Below, in pieces: positions 1-6,095 of a stretch of 31,270 nt of DNA. The stretch lies in contig CALFGU010000225.1 in NCBI GenBank assembly GCA_937877685.1, forward strand, positions 1 through 31,270, in the 5' to 3' direction. Source of the DNA: an uncultured Prevotella sp. (lineage in GTDB: Bacteria; Bacteroidota; Bacteroidia; Bacteroidales; Bacteroidaceae). A program made the position numbers and the translations under genes. Positions within the stretch are counted from its first letter, which is position 1. Each line of letters starts with the position of its first letter. Below the pieces are notes generated by a model, which was not told where the DNA came from, searched no databases, and saw only the letters and a list, made by a program, of their open reading frames with translations.

Positions 1-1016
1 TGGTCGTATAGGTTGTCAACAAGGGTCTGCGTCTGGTCTTGGTTCAGTTCCTCGGACAGAATCTTGAAGTCAGCTTTGTTCTCACCAACTGAGCGAAGGG
101 CAATCATTCCTGCTTTGCGGATGTCCTCGACTGTGGTATCGTCCGGGAACTCGCAGTTCACAGCAATGGCGAGGGACTGGATGAACTGATCCACGCCGTC
201 AATCCGTGCGGACTGAACTTCGTTGATGGCATCAAGCATACTGCACACGCCCTCAAACGCGCCCATATTCACGGAGTTGTAGCGGTACTCGATAATTGGG
301 ATGTGCCGCAGGAGGTTCGGCTCAACAGCAAGCACCTCGTTTGCCATTGTCTGATACATCGGTCTGCCCAAGTCATCGTTCGTGACGGACATTCCAAGGT
401 ACGAACCCTTCAAGCGGAAGATGGTGTCGTTGGTGTAGACATCAATGAACATCGTCTTGTCATCAATGACCACGTTCACTCCGTACACGGGGTAGTTGCC
501 CGGACGGAAGGACTTGACCACGAACGCAGAGCGCGGGTCGAGGGCATACGCCCGGAGGGGGATGTCGTTGCTGTCGGTCGGTTCAACGTACAACGCCGCC
601 TTGCCAACCATGTGAAACCAGTCGGCAAGCTGATTGTCTGCGGCCTGTTTCCCGGAGCGGTAAAGGTACTCGTTTAATTTATCGACTTTGCCCTTCTTGC
701 CGCTCTTGCGCGAAACGTAAAAGGCGGGTTCTTGCAGGAAATACCCGTTCTTGAAGTCTACGATCTCCTGCGCCACATTCTGCGTGACCTTGTTCAGTAC
801 AAAGTCATTGCGGTCTTTTGTGCGGTTGACGATGGGCTGAAATCCACGGCGATACCAGTAAAGGTACTGTTCCTCAAACACGTTGCGGAAGTGGAAACCC
901 AGTGCGTAGTTGACCTCGGTGAGTACGTTTTCGGGTGTCAGAACCTCGTTTGCGGTATAGATGTCCCGCCTACCGTACAACCAGTCGCACGTTGTAAATT
1001 TGTAATCGTCTGCCAA
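1..1016 (-). CDS. Phage portal protein (SPP1 gp6-like), 3' end cut by the window edge
   Basis: Forms the dodecameric ring through which terminase pumps DNA into the capsid and to which the tail attaches. The visible 338 N-terminal residues fit the SPP1 gp6-like portal family: an N-terminal YKFTTCDWLYGRRDIY segment, then QEIVDFKNGYFLQEP, a LADWFHMVGKAALYVEP stretch and HIPIIEYRYNSVNMGAFEGV, followed by a conserved SMLDAINEVQS segment. I chose the TTG at 1016 because GGGGTGAG sits four bases upstream; the in-frame ATG at 1029-1031 has no Shine-Dalgarno sequence and directly abuts the U-tract of a terminator. It lies downstream of terL in the usual late order, with a separate small unit between them. 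The C-terminus lies beyond position 1. Family assignment is confident; the start is moderately so. Confidence 0.88.
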   Translation of the reverse strand, partial: MADDYKFTTCDWLYGRRDIYTANEVLTPENVLTEVNYALGFHFRNVFEEQYLYWYRRGFQPIVNRTKDRNDFVLNKVTQNVAQEIVDFKNGYFLQEPAFYVSRKSGKKGKVDKLNEYLYRSGKQAADNQLADWFHMVGKAALYVEPTDSNDIPLRAYALDPRSAFVVKSFRPGNYPVYGVNVVIDDKTMFIDVYTNDTIFRLKGSYLGMSVTNDDLGRPMYQTMANEVLAVEPNLLRHIPIIEYRYNSVNMGAFEGVCSMLDAINEVQSARIDGVDQFIQSLAIAVNCEFPDDTTVEDIRKAGMIALRSVGENKADFKILSEELNQDQTQTLVDNLYD

Positions 1017-1032
1017 CTTCTCACCCCGCATA

Positions 1033-1072
1033 AAATAAAAAAGGTCAAAGCGAAGTACACTTCACTTTGACC
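1033..1072 (-). terminator. Intrinsic terminator just upstream of portal
   Basis: On the minus strand a 13-pair stem (GGTCAAAGTGAAG pairing with CTTCGCTTTGACC, one G-U pair) with a four-base TGTA loop is followed by TTTTTTATTTT. On the plus strand the G-U pair becomes a C-A mismatch, so the element is built for the minus strand. It ends about 17 bases before the chosen portal start, so it would end the small upstream transcript and has to be read through for portal expression. Confidence 0.85.
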
Positions 1073-1513
1073 CTAATTAGTCCTTCCCGCCGCCTAATTA
1101 CGGCGAGGTATCTGTATTAAAGATCCTTGTAAACAACACGGCGGTTGTTCTCAATCACAACCCAACAGCCGCGCTCTTTCTTTACGATGGCCTCTTTCCC
1201 AAGTGCCACTATCTTCTTGATTGCCTCAAGAACCTCTTTCGGAATCATGGTATCCAAGCAAGCCCCCGCCACTCGATCTTGCGTATCCCTCTAACGCTAT
1301 GTCAGACAGTTCGTAATAAAATGCCCGGTTTAGGCCACCACTCCATGCCGGGACTTGTGCCTCTGCGTGAATCGACCGCGCTTTGGCTATTCTGTTAGGT
1401 ACTCACCGTGTGAAAGGAAGAAAGCACGGTGGTCAGTTCTTTACGGGAAGGAGGTCAGAACCCGATGGTCGGTCGGCAGTTTCCCACCGTATCCCCCAGA
1501 TATTGTTCCCTAC
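1035..1513 (-). ncRNA. Candidate structured leader/non-coding RNA between terL and portal
   Basis: A strong promoter at 1519-1547 and a terminator at 1033-1072 define a transcript of about 480 nt. Its first 265 nt have no open frame that looks like a gene. They contain local hairpins such as CACCGTG...CACGGTG (7 bp), CCCGG...CCGGG and GCGT...ACGC. An early ACGGTGG can also pair with the later CCACCGT, which competes with the CACCGTG hairpin. A 43-codon ORF occupies 1117-1248, and a GC-rich hairpin (CGCC...GGCG) follows it before the terminator. Either this is a long regulatory leader for the small ORF or the RNA itself is the product. I do not recognise it as a known RNA class. Confidence 0.5.
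1117..1248 (-). CDS. Small 43-aa phage protein between terL and portal
   Basis: Not recognised by name. The translation starts MIPKEVLEAIKKIVALGKEA, a basic amphipathic helix, and continues into a beta-rich half (IVKKERGCWVVIENNRRVV) ending YKDL. The layout of helix, then K-K-x-G-x-VV-x-E-x-x-R-x-V, resembles other tiny Firmicutes phage proteins I recall near packaging genes, but this is memory only. The start ATG at 1246-1248 has only a weak upstream purine stretch (GGGGGCTTGCTTGGATACC). It has its own promoter and terminator, separate from terL and portal. Confidence 0.55.
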   Translation of the reverse strand: MIPKEVLEAIKKIVALGKEAIVKKERGCWVVIENNRRVVYKDL

Positions 1514-1518
1514 CCCTC

Positions 1519-1547
1519 TTTATATCACAAAATGTTGAAAAAGTCAA
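1519..1547 (-). promoter_or_regulatory. Sigma70/SigA-type promoter downstream of terL
   Basis: The minus strand carries TTGACT (-35, 1547-1542), exactly 17 bases, then TATAAA (-10, 1524-1519). The predicted transcript starts near 1512 and runs toward portal. The match is among the best in the window and lies within 70 bases of the terL stop. Confidence 0.8.
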
Positions 1548-1579
1548 TACTTTCAGTAATATTCTGTAATATTTGGTAG

Positions 1580-3280
1580 TCAGAAGGGACGTTTCATGAT
1601 CGTAACCGTGTTTGTGCGGTCGGACAGTTGCCAGTCAACGAACATTGCAAGGGTATCGCAGACATCATCGTTCTTGTTTTTACCCATCATGGAGTAGGTG
1701 GTAAGCTGTGTCATTGCAGTCCGATACTCCCTGTCCCGCTCATAGAGGCTTTCGTCCTTGAACAGAACGTGCGCCTTGACCATTGCGCTGTTCACTTGGA
1801 TTCTGGTTTCCTTATTGCTCTGCGTCCACTTGGTCGTAATGCTCGTCATGCCGCCAAGTTCACGCACCCGCTTCTGAATATTCTGTGCGAAGATAGTGCC
1901 GCCACGGTTCGACTCTATCCTGCACATCTTCACCTTGCGGTCAACGAGCAAAGCCGCCACCCTGTCCTGCACGATCTCCACTTTCCCGTTGTCGCAGATG
2001 ATAGCGTCCATATAAAAGTCGTTGCCGTACTGATAAAATACCGGGCAGACGCAGTAGTCCGCGCCCTGTTCCTTTGTGTCGCAGATGGCGATGACGGCAT
2101 CCGGGTCTTTCTCCGGGAGGTCAAAGTACCTCCGTAGTTCGTCCGGGGCGTAAAGTTGCCCCTCACGTTCAATCGGCTGTTGCTGATAAACCGCCAACCA
2201 TGACGGTTCGTCCATCATGTCCCTCTGCCTGTGGAGGTCTGCCGTGGTGTACCCCAACCCATACGGGTAGTTGAAGCGGCTCTCGTCATTCTCGTCCAGT
2301 ACGGGTTCGCGGATGAACAGCGCACCCTCATCGCCCTCATAGTAGTCCTCCAACCGACCCAGAGGGTCAACCAATGACCACCGTGTGCCGATAATCAGCC
2401 GCTTTACCCTATCGCCTATGCCTCGCTGAAAGAAGTCTGTGCTGACAGTCTGCCACAGTTTGTCCAACCTATCCCGGCTCATGGCGGTTTCAATGCCGTC
2501 CACCGGGTCATCCAGATACATCCAGTTGGATGCTCTCACGCGACCCGCAAGCTGACTTCCAAGAGAGCCGCCAAGTTGGAGCGTCTTGAACCTTTGGTCA
2601 TCGGTCTTGTCGTACCCTATACCTATCATCAAGTCCTTGGCGTTTGTAGCGATCACCCCAAGACCGGGGAACACATCGCCCCACCGATACTCCCCCATCG
2701 GGTCAAGGATTCTCAGCATCTCACCGTACACGCCCGTTAGGAAAGAGTTGTTGTGCGAACCCACAAGGTTGGCAAGGAAGGGGTTTCTTCCCGATGTCCA
2801 CGCCAACCCAAACTCCGCGAGGGTGGTCTTCCCAACGCCGGGTGCGAGGGAGATACCTACCGTGTGGTACTTCCCGTCCTCCATCCCTTGTATCGCACTC
2901 GCACACCGCAGTAGCTGTTTCCTCCTTGGCAGATAAAACTGCTTCTCCGGGGCGCGGTCTTTCTCAATGTATATGCAAAAGCTGTCAAAGAAATGCGGCG
3001 CGTCAAACAAGTGCGTCTTGTAGTACAAGTCGAGCATCGCATCCGCATCCACGCCCATCCGCACCATCGCGTTTGCCGCCGCTCTGATCCGCTTTGCATA
3101 TTCATGTGCGCGTGTAAAATTGCCCTTGTTATACACTACCGTGCCGTGGTCATGCTTTCCCGTCCCCTCCACGGTCACAGCCCCGTCCATCTCCAACTCC
3201 CGCACGATGTCGAACGCATCCCCGACCGACTCCGGGGTGTCCCTCGCCAACGCCGCCTCTATCAACTTCCCGTAATCCAT
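1580..3280 (-). CDS. terL: Terminase large subunit (TerL), ATPase plus nuclease
   Basis: Motor that translocates phage DNA into proheads and cuts it into genome units. The 566-residue product is a normal length. Walker A is APGVGKTT (residues about 146-153) and Walker B is MYLDDP; a TRWSLVDPLGRL segment follows. The C-terminal RNase H-like nuclease shows AICDTKEQGADYC (first Asp), IESNRGG and NDDVCDTLAMF (last Asp pair). An SD-like GAGGGACAGAG precedes the ATG. Its expected partner, the putative small subunit, lies more than 5 kb away at 8639-9370, separated by a plus-strand cassette. Only non-coding DNA lies upstream (3281-4629), so its promoter must sit there or be reached by readthrough. 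Confidence 0.93.
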   Translation of the reverse strand: MDYGKLIEAALARDTPESVGDAFDIVRELEMDGAVTVEGTGKHDHGTVVYNKGNFTRAHEYAKRIRAAANAMVRMGVDADAMLDLYYKTHLFDAPHFFDSFCIYIEKDRAPEKQFYLPRRKQLLRCASAIQGMEDGKYHTVGISLAPGVGKTTLAEFGLAWTSGRNPFLANLVGSHNNSFLTGVYGEMLRILDPMGEYRWGDVFPGLGVIATNAKDLMIGIGYDKTDDQRFKTLQLGGSLGSQLAGRVRASNWMYLDDPVDGIETAMSRDRLDKLWQTVSTDFFQRGIGDRVKRLIIGTRWSLVDPLGRLEDYYEGDEGALFIREPVLDENDESRFNYPYGLGYTTADLHRQRDMMDEPSWLAVYQQQPIEREGQLYAPDELRRYFDLPEKDPDAVIAICDTKEQGADYCVCPVFYQYGNDFYMDAIICDNGKVEIVQDRVAALLVDRKVKMCRIESNRGGTIFAQNIQKRVRELGGMTSITTKWTQSNKETRIQVNSAMVKAHVLFKDESLYERDREYRTAMTQLTTYSMMGKNKNDDVCDTLAMFVDWQLSDRTNTVTIMKRPF

Positions 3281-3344
3281 CTCTGTCCCTCACTCCCGCC
3301 TCTCAGTTTTCCCCCATTATACCACTTCCGTAATCATTCGTAAA

Positions 3345-3388
3345 CCCCCTTCATACCCCCTCCATCCCCCCTCTCCTCTCCCTCCCCC
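3345..3388 (-). repeat. G-run polypurine tract upstream of terL
   Basis: On the minus strand five runs of 3-6 G (at 3388-3384, 3382-3380, 3371-3366, 3360-3356 and 3349-3345) are separated by short purine-rich linkers of 1-8 bases. This meets a loose G-quadruplex pattern and is nearly pure polypurine. It lies between the terL start and the CTTACCGT repeat array. Function is not known. Confidence 0.6.
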
Positions 3389-3399
3389 AAATCTCAAAT

Positions 3400-3665
3400 C
3401 TTACCGAAACTACCGTAGCAACCCTATTTTCCTATTATTTTCTTTTAGCTTTTTTCTCAAATATACTCTATTTTTTGGTAGTTACGGTAAGAAAATAATA
3501 AAAAATATAGTAATATCAATGGTTTGAGGGTCTTACCGTGAATCTTACCGTGACCTTACCGTACCTTACCCAAACAGGGTTTTTCGGTTGTTTTTTACAG
3601 TTCCACCCCCTTTTTTGCTTTTTTCGGATTTTTTGGGGGTTTCGCACCGTCTTACCGTGGGTAAG
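3400..3665. repeat. CTTACCGT repeat (iteron-like) array
   Basis: Copies of CTTACCGT occur at 3532-3539, 3544-3551, 3555-3562 and 3651-3658, with the inverted copy ACGGTAAG at 3484-3491. Partial copies are at 3400-3406, 3410-3417 and 3565-3570. Four lie in tandem at 10-12 bp spacing, one helical turn each, so they face the same side of the DNA. The last copy is part of a perfect dyad, CTTACC-GTG-GGTAAG (3651-3665). The array brackets an AT-rich stretch (3421-3525). This fits binding sites for a replication initiator, a repressor or a packaging protein. Confidence 0.75.
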
Positions 3666-3697
3666 ATTTTAGGTGTTCTCTCGCCCCTCTTCACACA

Positions 3698-3728
3698 GCC
3701 TCTCTGATGCTCTCGGAGAGGCTTTTTT
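3698..3728 (+). terminator. Intrinsic terminator with no gene upstream
   Basis: GCCTCTC pairs with GAGAGGC across an 11-base loop and is followed by six T. No plus-strand gene is visible for more than 3 kb upstream, so it must end an unannotated RNA or be a remnant. Confidence 0.65.
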
Positions 3729-3814
3729 GCGTTTTCGGATACTTGAGAGGGTAACCCCGCCCCGCCGATTACTCCCTGTATACCCCCGGGGTGACCAAAG
3801 CATATGCTAACTAA

Positions 3815-4009
3815 ACAAAATGTCCATTTTGTTGAACTTTTTAGAGGGTGGAAGGGCGATGATTTGTACTCCCACGGCAAAATGTGATGACAGAATGTAA
3901 TATCAGCCGCCCTTCCTTGGCACTCGCCGCGCCAGAGTGCTAATTGTGCGCGCATGGCGCACATTTGTACGCCATTCGCGTTCGCTTCATATGAATAGTC
4001 GTTCATATG
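3815..4009. promoter_or_regulatory. Cluster of perfect dyads in a gene-free region
   Basis: Within 200 bases there are ACAAAATG-TC-CATTTTGT (3815-3832), a 9-bp inverted repeat GGAAGGGCG...CGCCCTTCC (3850-3858 with 3908-3916), GTGCGC-GCATG-GCGCAC (3946-3962), and the self-complementary TTCATATGAA (3986-3995) with a partner TTCATATG at 4002-4009. The spacing suits dimeric regulator operators, or an RNA with several stems. No convincing coding frame crosses the stretch 3281-4629 apart from the doubtful 4221-4556. Confidence 0.5.
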
Positions 4010-4015
4010 TTTTGT

Positions 4016-4044
4016 TTGACATATGTGCTCCGTGGGGTTACTAA
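4016..4044 (+). promoter_or_regulatory. Candidate promoter ahead of a short untranslated unit
   Basis: TTGACA (4016-4021) is followed after 17 bases by TACTAA (4039-4044), a weak -10. A transcript would begin near 4050, pass through the dyad at 4061-4081 and end at the terminator 4146-4186. Confidence 0.45.
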
Positions 4045-4060
4045 TACTCCATATCAGTAT

Positions 4061-4081
4061 ATCTAATATGCCATATTAGAT
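4061..4081. promoter_or_regulatory. 21-bp perfect palindrome (operator-like)
   Basis: ATCTAATATG, one central C, then CATATTAGAT: perfect 10-bp arms. It sits about 15 bases past the predicted -10 at 4039-4044, a common place for a repressor site. It could also form the 5' hairpin of the short transcript. Confidence 0.6.
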
Positions 4082-4145
4082 AGATCGCCGTGTAAACCTG
4101 GCAAGGCTGGAAAGCCGGAAAACGCAGCAGGAAAAGCCGCTTGTA

Positions 4146-4186
4146 TTAGTCCCCTAAAAAATATACAAAAAGGGGACTAATTTTTT
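4146..4186 (+). terminator. Intrinsic terminator upstream of the small-gene cassette
   Basis: TTAGTCCCCT (4146-4155) pairs perfectly with AGGGGACTAA (4171-4180) across a 15-base A-rich loop and is followed by six T. It stands before the plus-strand cassette, so it would either end a short RNA of about 135 nt or act as a conditional block on the cassette. Confidence 0.8.
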
Positions 4187-4220
4187 GTGCATTATTCCGT
4201 CTTGCAATTAGGGTACTAAT

Positions 4221-4556
4221 ATGTTACCATACAATCAGAAAGTGAAAGCAACAAACCCGGAACGCGCAGCCCGGCGCCGTACAAGATCGGGAATGTACCT
4301 TGAAAACCGATTCGTTGGGCGTGAGATCGAGAAAACGCCACGGAACGCCACTAAAGGTAAGACACCGCACAGGCCACGACAACCGCGCACAGGGCGCGGA
4401 AAGAGCCGCCAACAAGCCGCGGAGATAGGACAGATTGAGAATCAAACGGCGCGGGGAAGACAAACGGGCGTTCCGAATGTGATATTTCCCTTTTCCCTTT
4501 TCAGCAAGCTACACAAGGCCGTAAAAAGCCTTGCGCGCTTGTTTGATTGCCTATGA
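4221..4556 (+). CDS. Doubtful Arg-rich open reading frame
   Basis: An open frame of 111 codons with a plausible AGGG seven bases before the ATG. The product is very basic (many Arg, Lys, Gln) and has no recognised motif. Its 3' end overlaps the hairpin-rich leader of the next gene. It could be a real small basic protein or simply an open frame in non-coding leader DNA. I lean toward non-coding. Confidence 0.2.
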   Translation: MLPYNQKVKATNPERAARRRTRSGMYLENRFVGREIEKTPRNATKGKTPHRPRQPRTGRGKSRQQAAEIGQIENQTARGRQTGVPNVIFPFSLFSKLHKAVKSLARLFDCL

Positions 4557-4588
4557 GTGATAGAGAGCTGATAGACAATGAAACAAGC
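4537..4588 (+). promoter_or_regulatory. Long stem-loop before the first cassette gene
   Basis: GCTTGTTTGATTG (4537-4549) pairs with CAATGAAACAAGC (4576-4588): 12 pairs and one G-G mismatch, enclosing a 26-base loop. It ends about 40 bases before the ATG at 4630; a GAAAAGGGG ribosome binding site follows. CAAGCG-TAA-CGCTTG just downstream could form an alternative hairpin with the 3' arm. Confidence 0.55.
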
Positions 4589-4629
4589 GTAACGCTTGAA
4601 AAACAACTAATGAAAAGGGGAAAAAGAAA

Positions 4630-5013
4630 ATGCTTAAGACTAATTCCCAAAAGGCTGGCGAGAATATCCGCGCCTATATCATCGACAACGCAGACGGCAC
4701 AAATTACGGTGTTGATCTTCCGACAACGTTTGAAGGCGTCGCACGGTGGATTCTCGGAACATTCCGCAAAGAGTATTACAGCCGCCCGGAAGACAAGAGA
4801 TATTTCCGCAACAACGAACAAGCCGCTTTTATTTCCTGGACGCAAGGATTGCCCTCCGCGCTTGACTGTTGCTTTTGGTATAACCGCCCAGCGGTTGACG
4901 ATCTTGGAAACATCCTCGAACAGACAGAGGAGCAGCGCAACAAGTACAGCGAAGACGAAGCATGTAAAATGCTGGCGTACCTTATTTACAGAGAACTTGC
5001 GAAAGTTGCTTGA
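4630..5013 (+). CDS. Conserved-looking hypothetical protein, 127 aa
   Basis: Function not recognised. It starts MLKTNSQKAGENIRAYIID and contains FEGVARWILGTFRKEYY, FISWTQGLPSALDCCFWYNRPAVDDLG and a C-terminal EDEACKMLAYLIYRELAKVA helix. The composition is that of a soluble alpha/beta protein. I recall similar proteins on mobile elements of Clostridia, without an assigned role. GAAAAGGGGAAAAAGAAA precedes the ATG. It is the first convincing gene of the plus-strand cassette, and its stop lies inside the next intercistronic stem-loop (5012-5065). Company with other small cargo genes suggests an accessory, possibly anti-defence role; that is inference only. Confidence 0.75.
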   Translation: MLKTNSQKAGENIRAYIIDNADGTNYGVDLPTTFEGVARWILGTFRKEYYSRPEDKRYFRNNEQAAFISWTQGLPSALDCCFWYNRPAVDDLGNILEQTEEQRNKYSEDEACKMLAYLIYRELAKVA

Positions 5014-5065
5014 TTGTATCAGCCTATGCCGCCAAAACACTTTGACGGCATACACGGGTACAATC
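5012..5065 (+). promoter_or_regulatory. Two-tier intercistronic stem-loop
   Basis: Outer stem GATTGTA (5012-5018) with TACAATC (5059-5065), and inner stem TATGCCG (5025-5031) with CGGCATA (5046-5052). It begins at the stop codon of the gene before and ends about 33 bases ahead of the next ATG. It shares an AGCCTATGCC motif with the elements at 6024-6858. Confidence 0.6.
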
Positions 5066-5098
5066 CCGAAAATTTGAAAAGGAAAAGGAGATATAACA

Positions 5099-5440
5099 AT
5101 GAAAGTTTACAAAGAGGTTAATTCTTGCTATGACTTCGACTTTTGGAGCGGTGCAAAAGATACTGTAAAATATCTGCTTGATTCGGAAGTCAACACCATT
5201 CTTTCCATGCTTGAAGATTCCGGCGAAGATGAAATGAGCGAAACAGAATTAAATGATTTCTTCTGGTTCGAAGATGACACCATCGCGGAATGGTTGGGTT
5301 GGCCTGACTTTGAAACGCTTATGAACGCGAGAAGCGGCGAAAACTGGTTTGACACTTTCGAAGAGTGGGAAGAAGCGCAAGAGGAAGAAGAGGAAGAAGA
5401 GGAAGAGGAAGAGGAAGAGCAGGAGGAGGAAGAAACCTAA
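5099..5440 (+). CDS. Highly acidic protein with poly-Glu tail, 113 aa
   Basis: Begins MKVYKEVNSCYDFDFWSGAK and carries a run of acidic and aromatic residues (ETELNDFFWFEDDTIAEWLGW), then about 21 nearly uninterrupted Glu residues to the C-terminus. The core resembles a small protein I recall from Clostridia mobile elements and phages; the poly-Glu tail looks like an added extension coded by a GAR microsatellite (about 5383-5436). A strong negative charge over the whole length is a feature of DNA-mimic proteins such as Ocr or ArdA and of some anti-CRISPRs, but no fold can be asserted. GAAAAGGAAAAGGAG precedes the ATG. Confidence 0.8.
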   Translation: MKVYKEVNSCYDFDFWSGAKDTVKYLLDSEVNTILSMLEDSGEDEMSETELNDFFWFEDDTIAEWLGWPDFETLMNARSGENWFDTFEEWEEAQEEEEEEEEEEEEEQEEEET

Positions 5441-5445
5441 AAAAA

Positions 5446-5514
5446 ATCAGCGTTTCGGCGCTGATACAGGAACACAAAAATCTTGTGTTTCTGTATGATT
5501 GCCGAAAAGCGATC
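5446..5514 (+). promoter_or_regulatory. Three consecutive hairpins between cistrons
   Basis: ATCAGCG/CGCTGAT (5446-5465), a 12-pair stem ACAGGAACACAA/TTGTGTTTCTGT with a five-base loop (5466-5494), and GATTGC/GCGATC around a CGAAAA loop (5497-5514). TTTCGGC in the first loop can also pair with GCCGAAA (5501-5507), which would swap the first and third hairpins for one long-range stem. The group starts five bases after the stop of the acidic protein. There is no U-tract, so it is not a terminator. Confidence 0.6.
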
Positions 5515-5541
5515 AAACATTATGAAAAGGGGAAAATAACA

Positions 5542-5865
5542 ATGTTTTTTGCACACATCAAAAACGATATGGTAGGCGAAAACGGCGGCGGCATTTACTA
5601 CGAAAACGCCGGAGGGATTGACGATTATTTTCGGGACACGTTCTGCCCTGATACGGAAATCATTTCTTTTATTTCTTTCCACGCATACGGCAAAACATAC
5701 GCCGAGAGAAAAGAGAGCGTCAGAAACGCCGCGATTGATTATAAATCCGCATGGAGCGACTACTGTTTCAGTTATTCCGAGCTTGCGGTGATCGGCGCAT
5801 GGTTTGAGCGCATGGGGCGCAGATATGGACTTCTGCGCGAGTTTCGGGAAAATGCGATCTGCTAA
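5542..5865 (+). CDS. Hypothetical protein, 107 aa
   Basis: Not recognised. It reads MFFAHIKNDMVGENGGGIYY, then DYFRDTFCPDTEIISFISFHAYGKTY and a helical C-terminal half with ELAVIGAWFERMGRRYGLLREF. It looks like a small soluble alpha/beta domain. The ATG is chosen because GAAAAGGGGAAAATAAC lies just upstream; the same frame is open further back, through the preceding hairpins, but without a start that has a ribosome binding site. The next gene starts 12 bases later without an intervening hairpin, so the two are probably translated together. Confidence 0.7.
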   Translation: MFFAHIKNDMVGENGGGIYYENAGGIDDYFRDTFCPDTEIISFISFHAYGKTYAERKESVRNAAIDYKSAWSDYCFSYSELAVIGAWFERMGRRYGLLREFRENAIC

Positions 5866-5876
5866 AGGAGAAACAC

Positions 5877-6038
5877 ATGAAACGATTTGAGCCAAGAAAA
5901 CGGACGGCGCTTGATGGGCGCGTCTGGTGGTGCGTGTTCGATCTGCAAAGTATGAAGTATGTTCCCGCATATCGTTGGAGCAGAAAGAAAGACGCGCAAT
6001 ACTTCATCGAGCATAAGACAGCTTTCTGCGGGATTTGA
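5877..6038 (+). CDS. Small basic hypothetical protein, 53 aa
   Basis: Starts MKRFEPRKRTALDGRVWWCV and ends KDAQYFIEHKTAFCGI. The core RVWWCVFDLQSMKYVPAYRW alternates as a beta-hairpin would, with a basic N-terminus. No family is recognised. AAAGGAGAAACAC precedes the ATG, 12 bases after the previous stop. Its stop codon lies inside the stem of the intercistronic element at 6024-6070, so translation to the end would melt that hairpin. Confidence 0.65.
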   Translation: MKRFEPRKRTALDGRVWWCVFDLQSMKYVPAYRWSRKKDAQYFIEHKTAFCGI

Positions 6039-6070
6039 GCTTATCAAGTCCCAGCCCATGCCGAAAGGCA
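6024..6070 (+). promoter_or_regulatory. Intercistronic RNA element, copy 1
   Basis: TTCTGCG, then the stem GGGATTTGA/TCAAGTCCC (6030-6052) with loop GCTTA, then AGCCCATGCC and a small TGCC-GAAA-GGCA hairpin (6059-6070). It has the same order of parts as the copies at 6288, 6594 and 6817, with different stem bases that still pair. AAAAGGGAG follows before the next ATG. Confidence 0.65.
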
Positions 6071-6095
6071 AATAACGAAAAGGGAGAAAAAAGAG

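Noticed and set aside
1355..1579. A 74-codon plus-strand open frame between terL and portal
   Set aside because: It is the complement of the promoter and structured leader, without a ribosome binding site or protein-like sequence.
3566..4006. A 146-codon open frame on the minus strand
   Set aside because: It crosses the CTTACCGT repeats, the orphan terminator and several dyads, has no ribosome binding site and an odd composition. Taken as non-coding.
5365..5541. An upstream extension of the 107-aa gene, rich in Arg and Gly
   Set aside because: It is the other frame of the poly-Glu tract and the following hairpins; the ATG at 5542 has the ribosome binding site.
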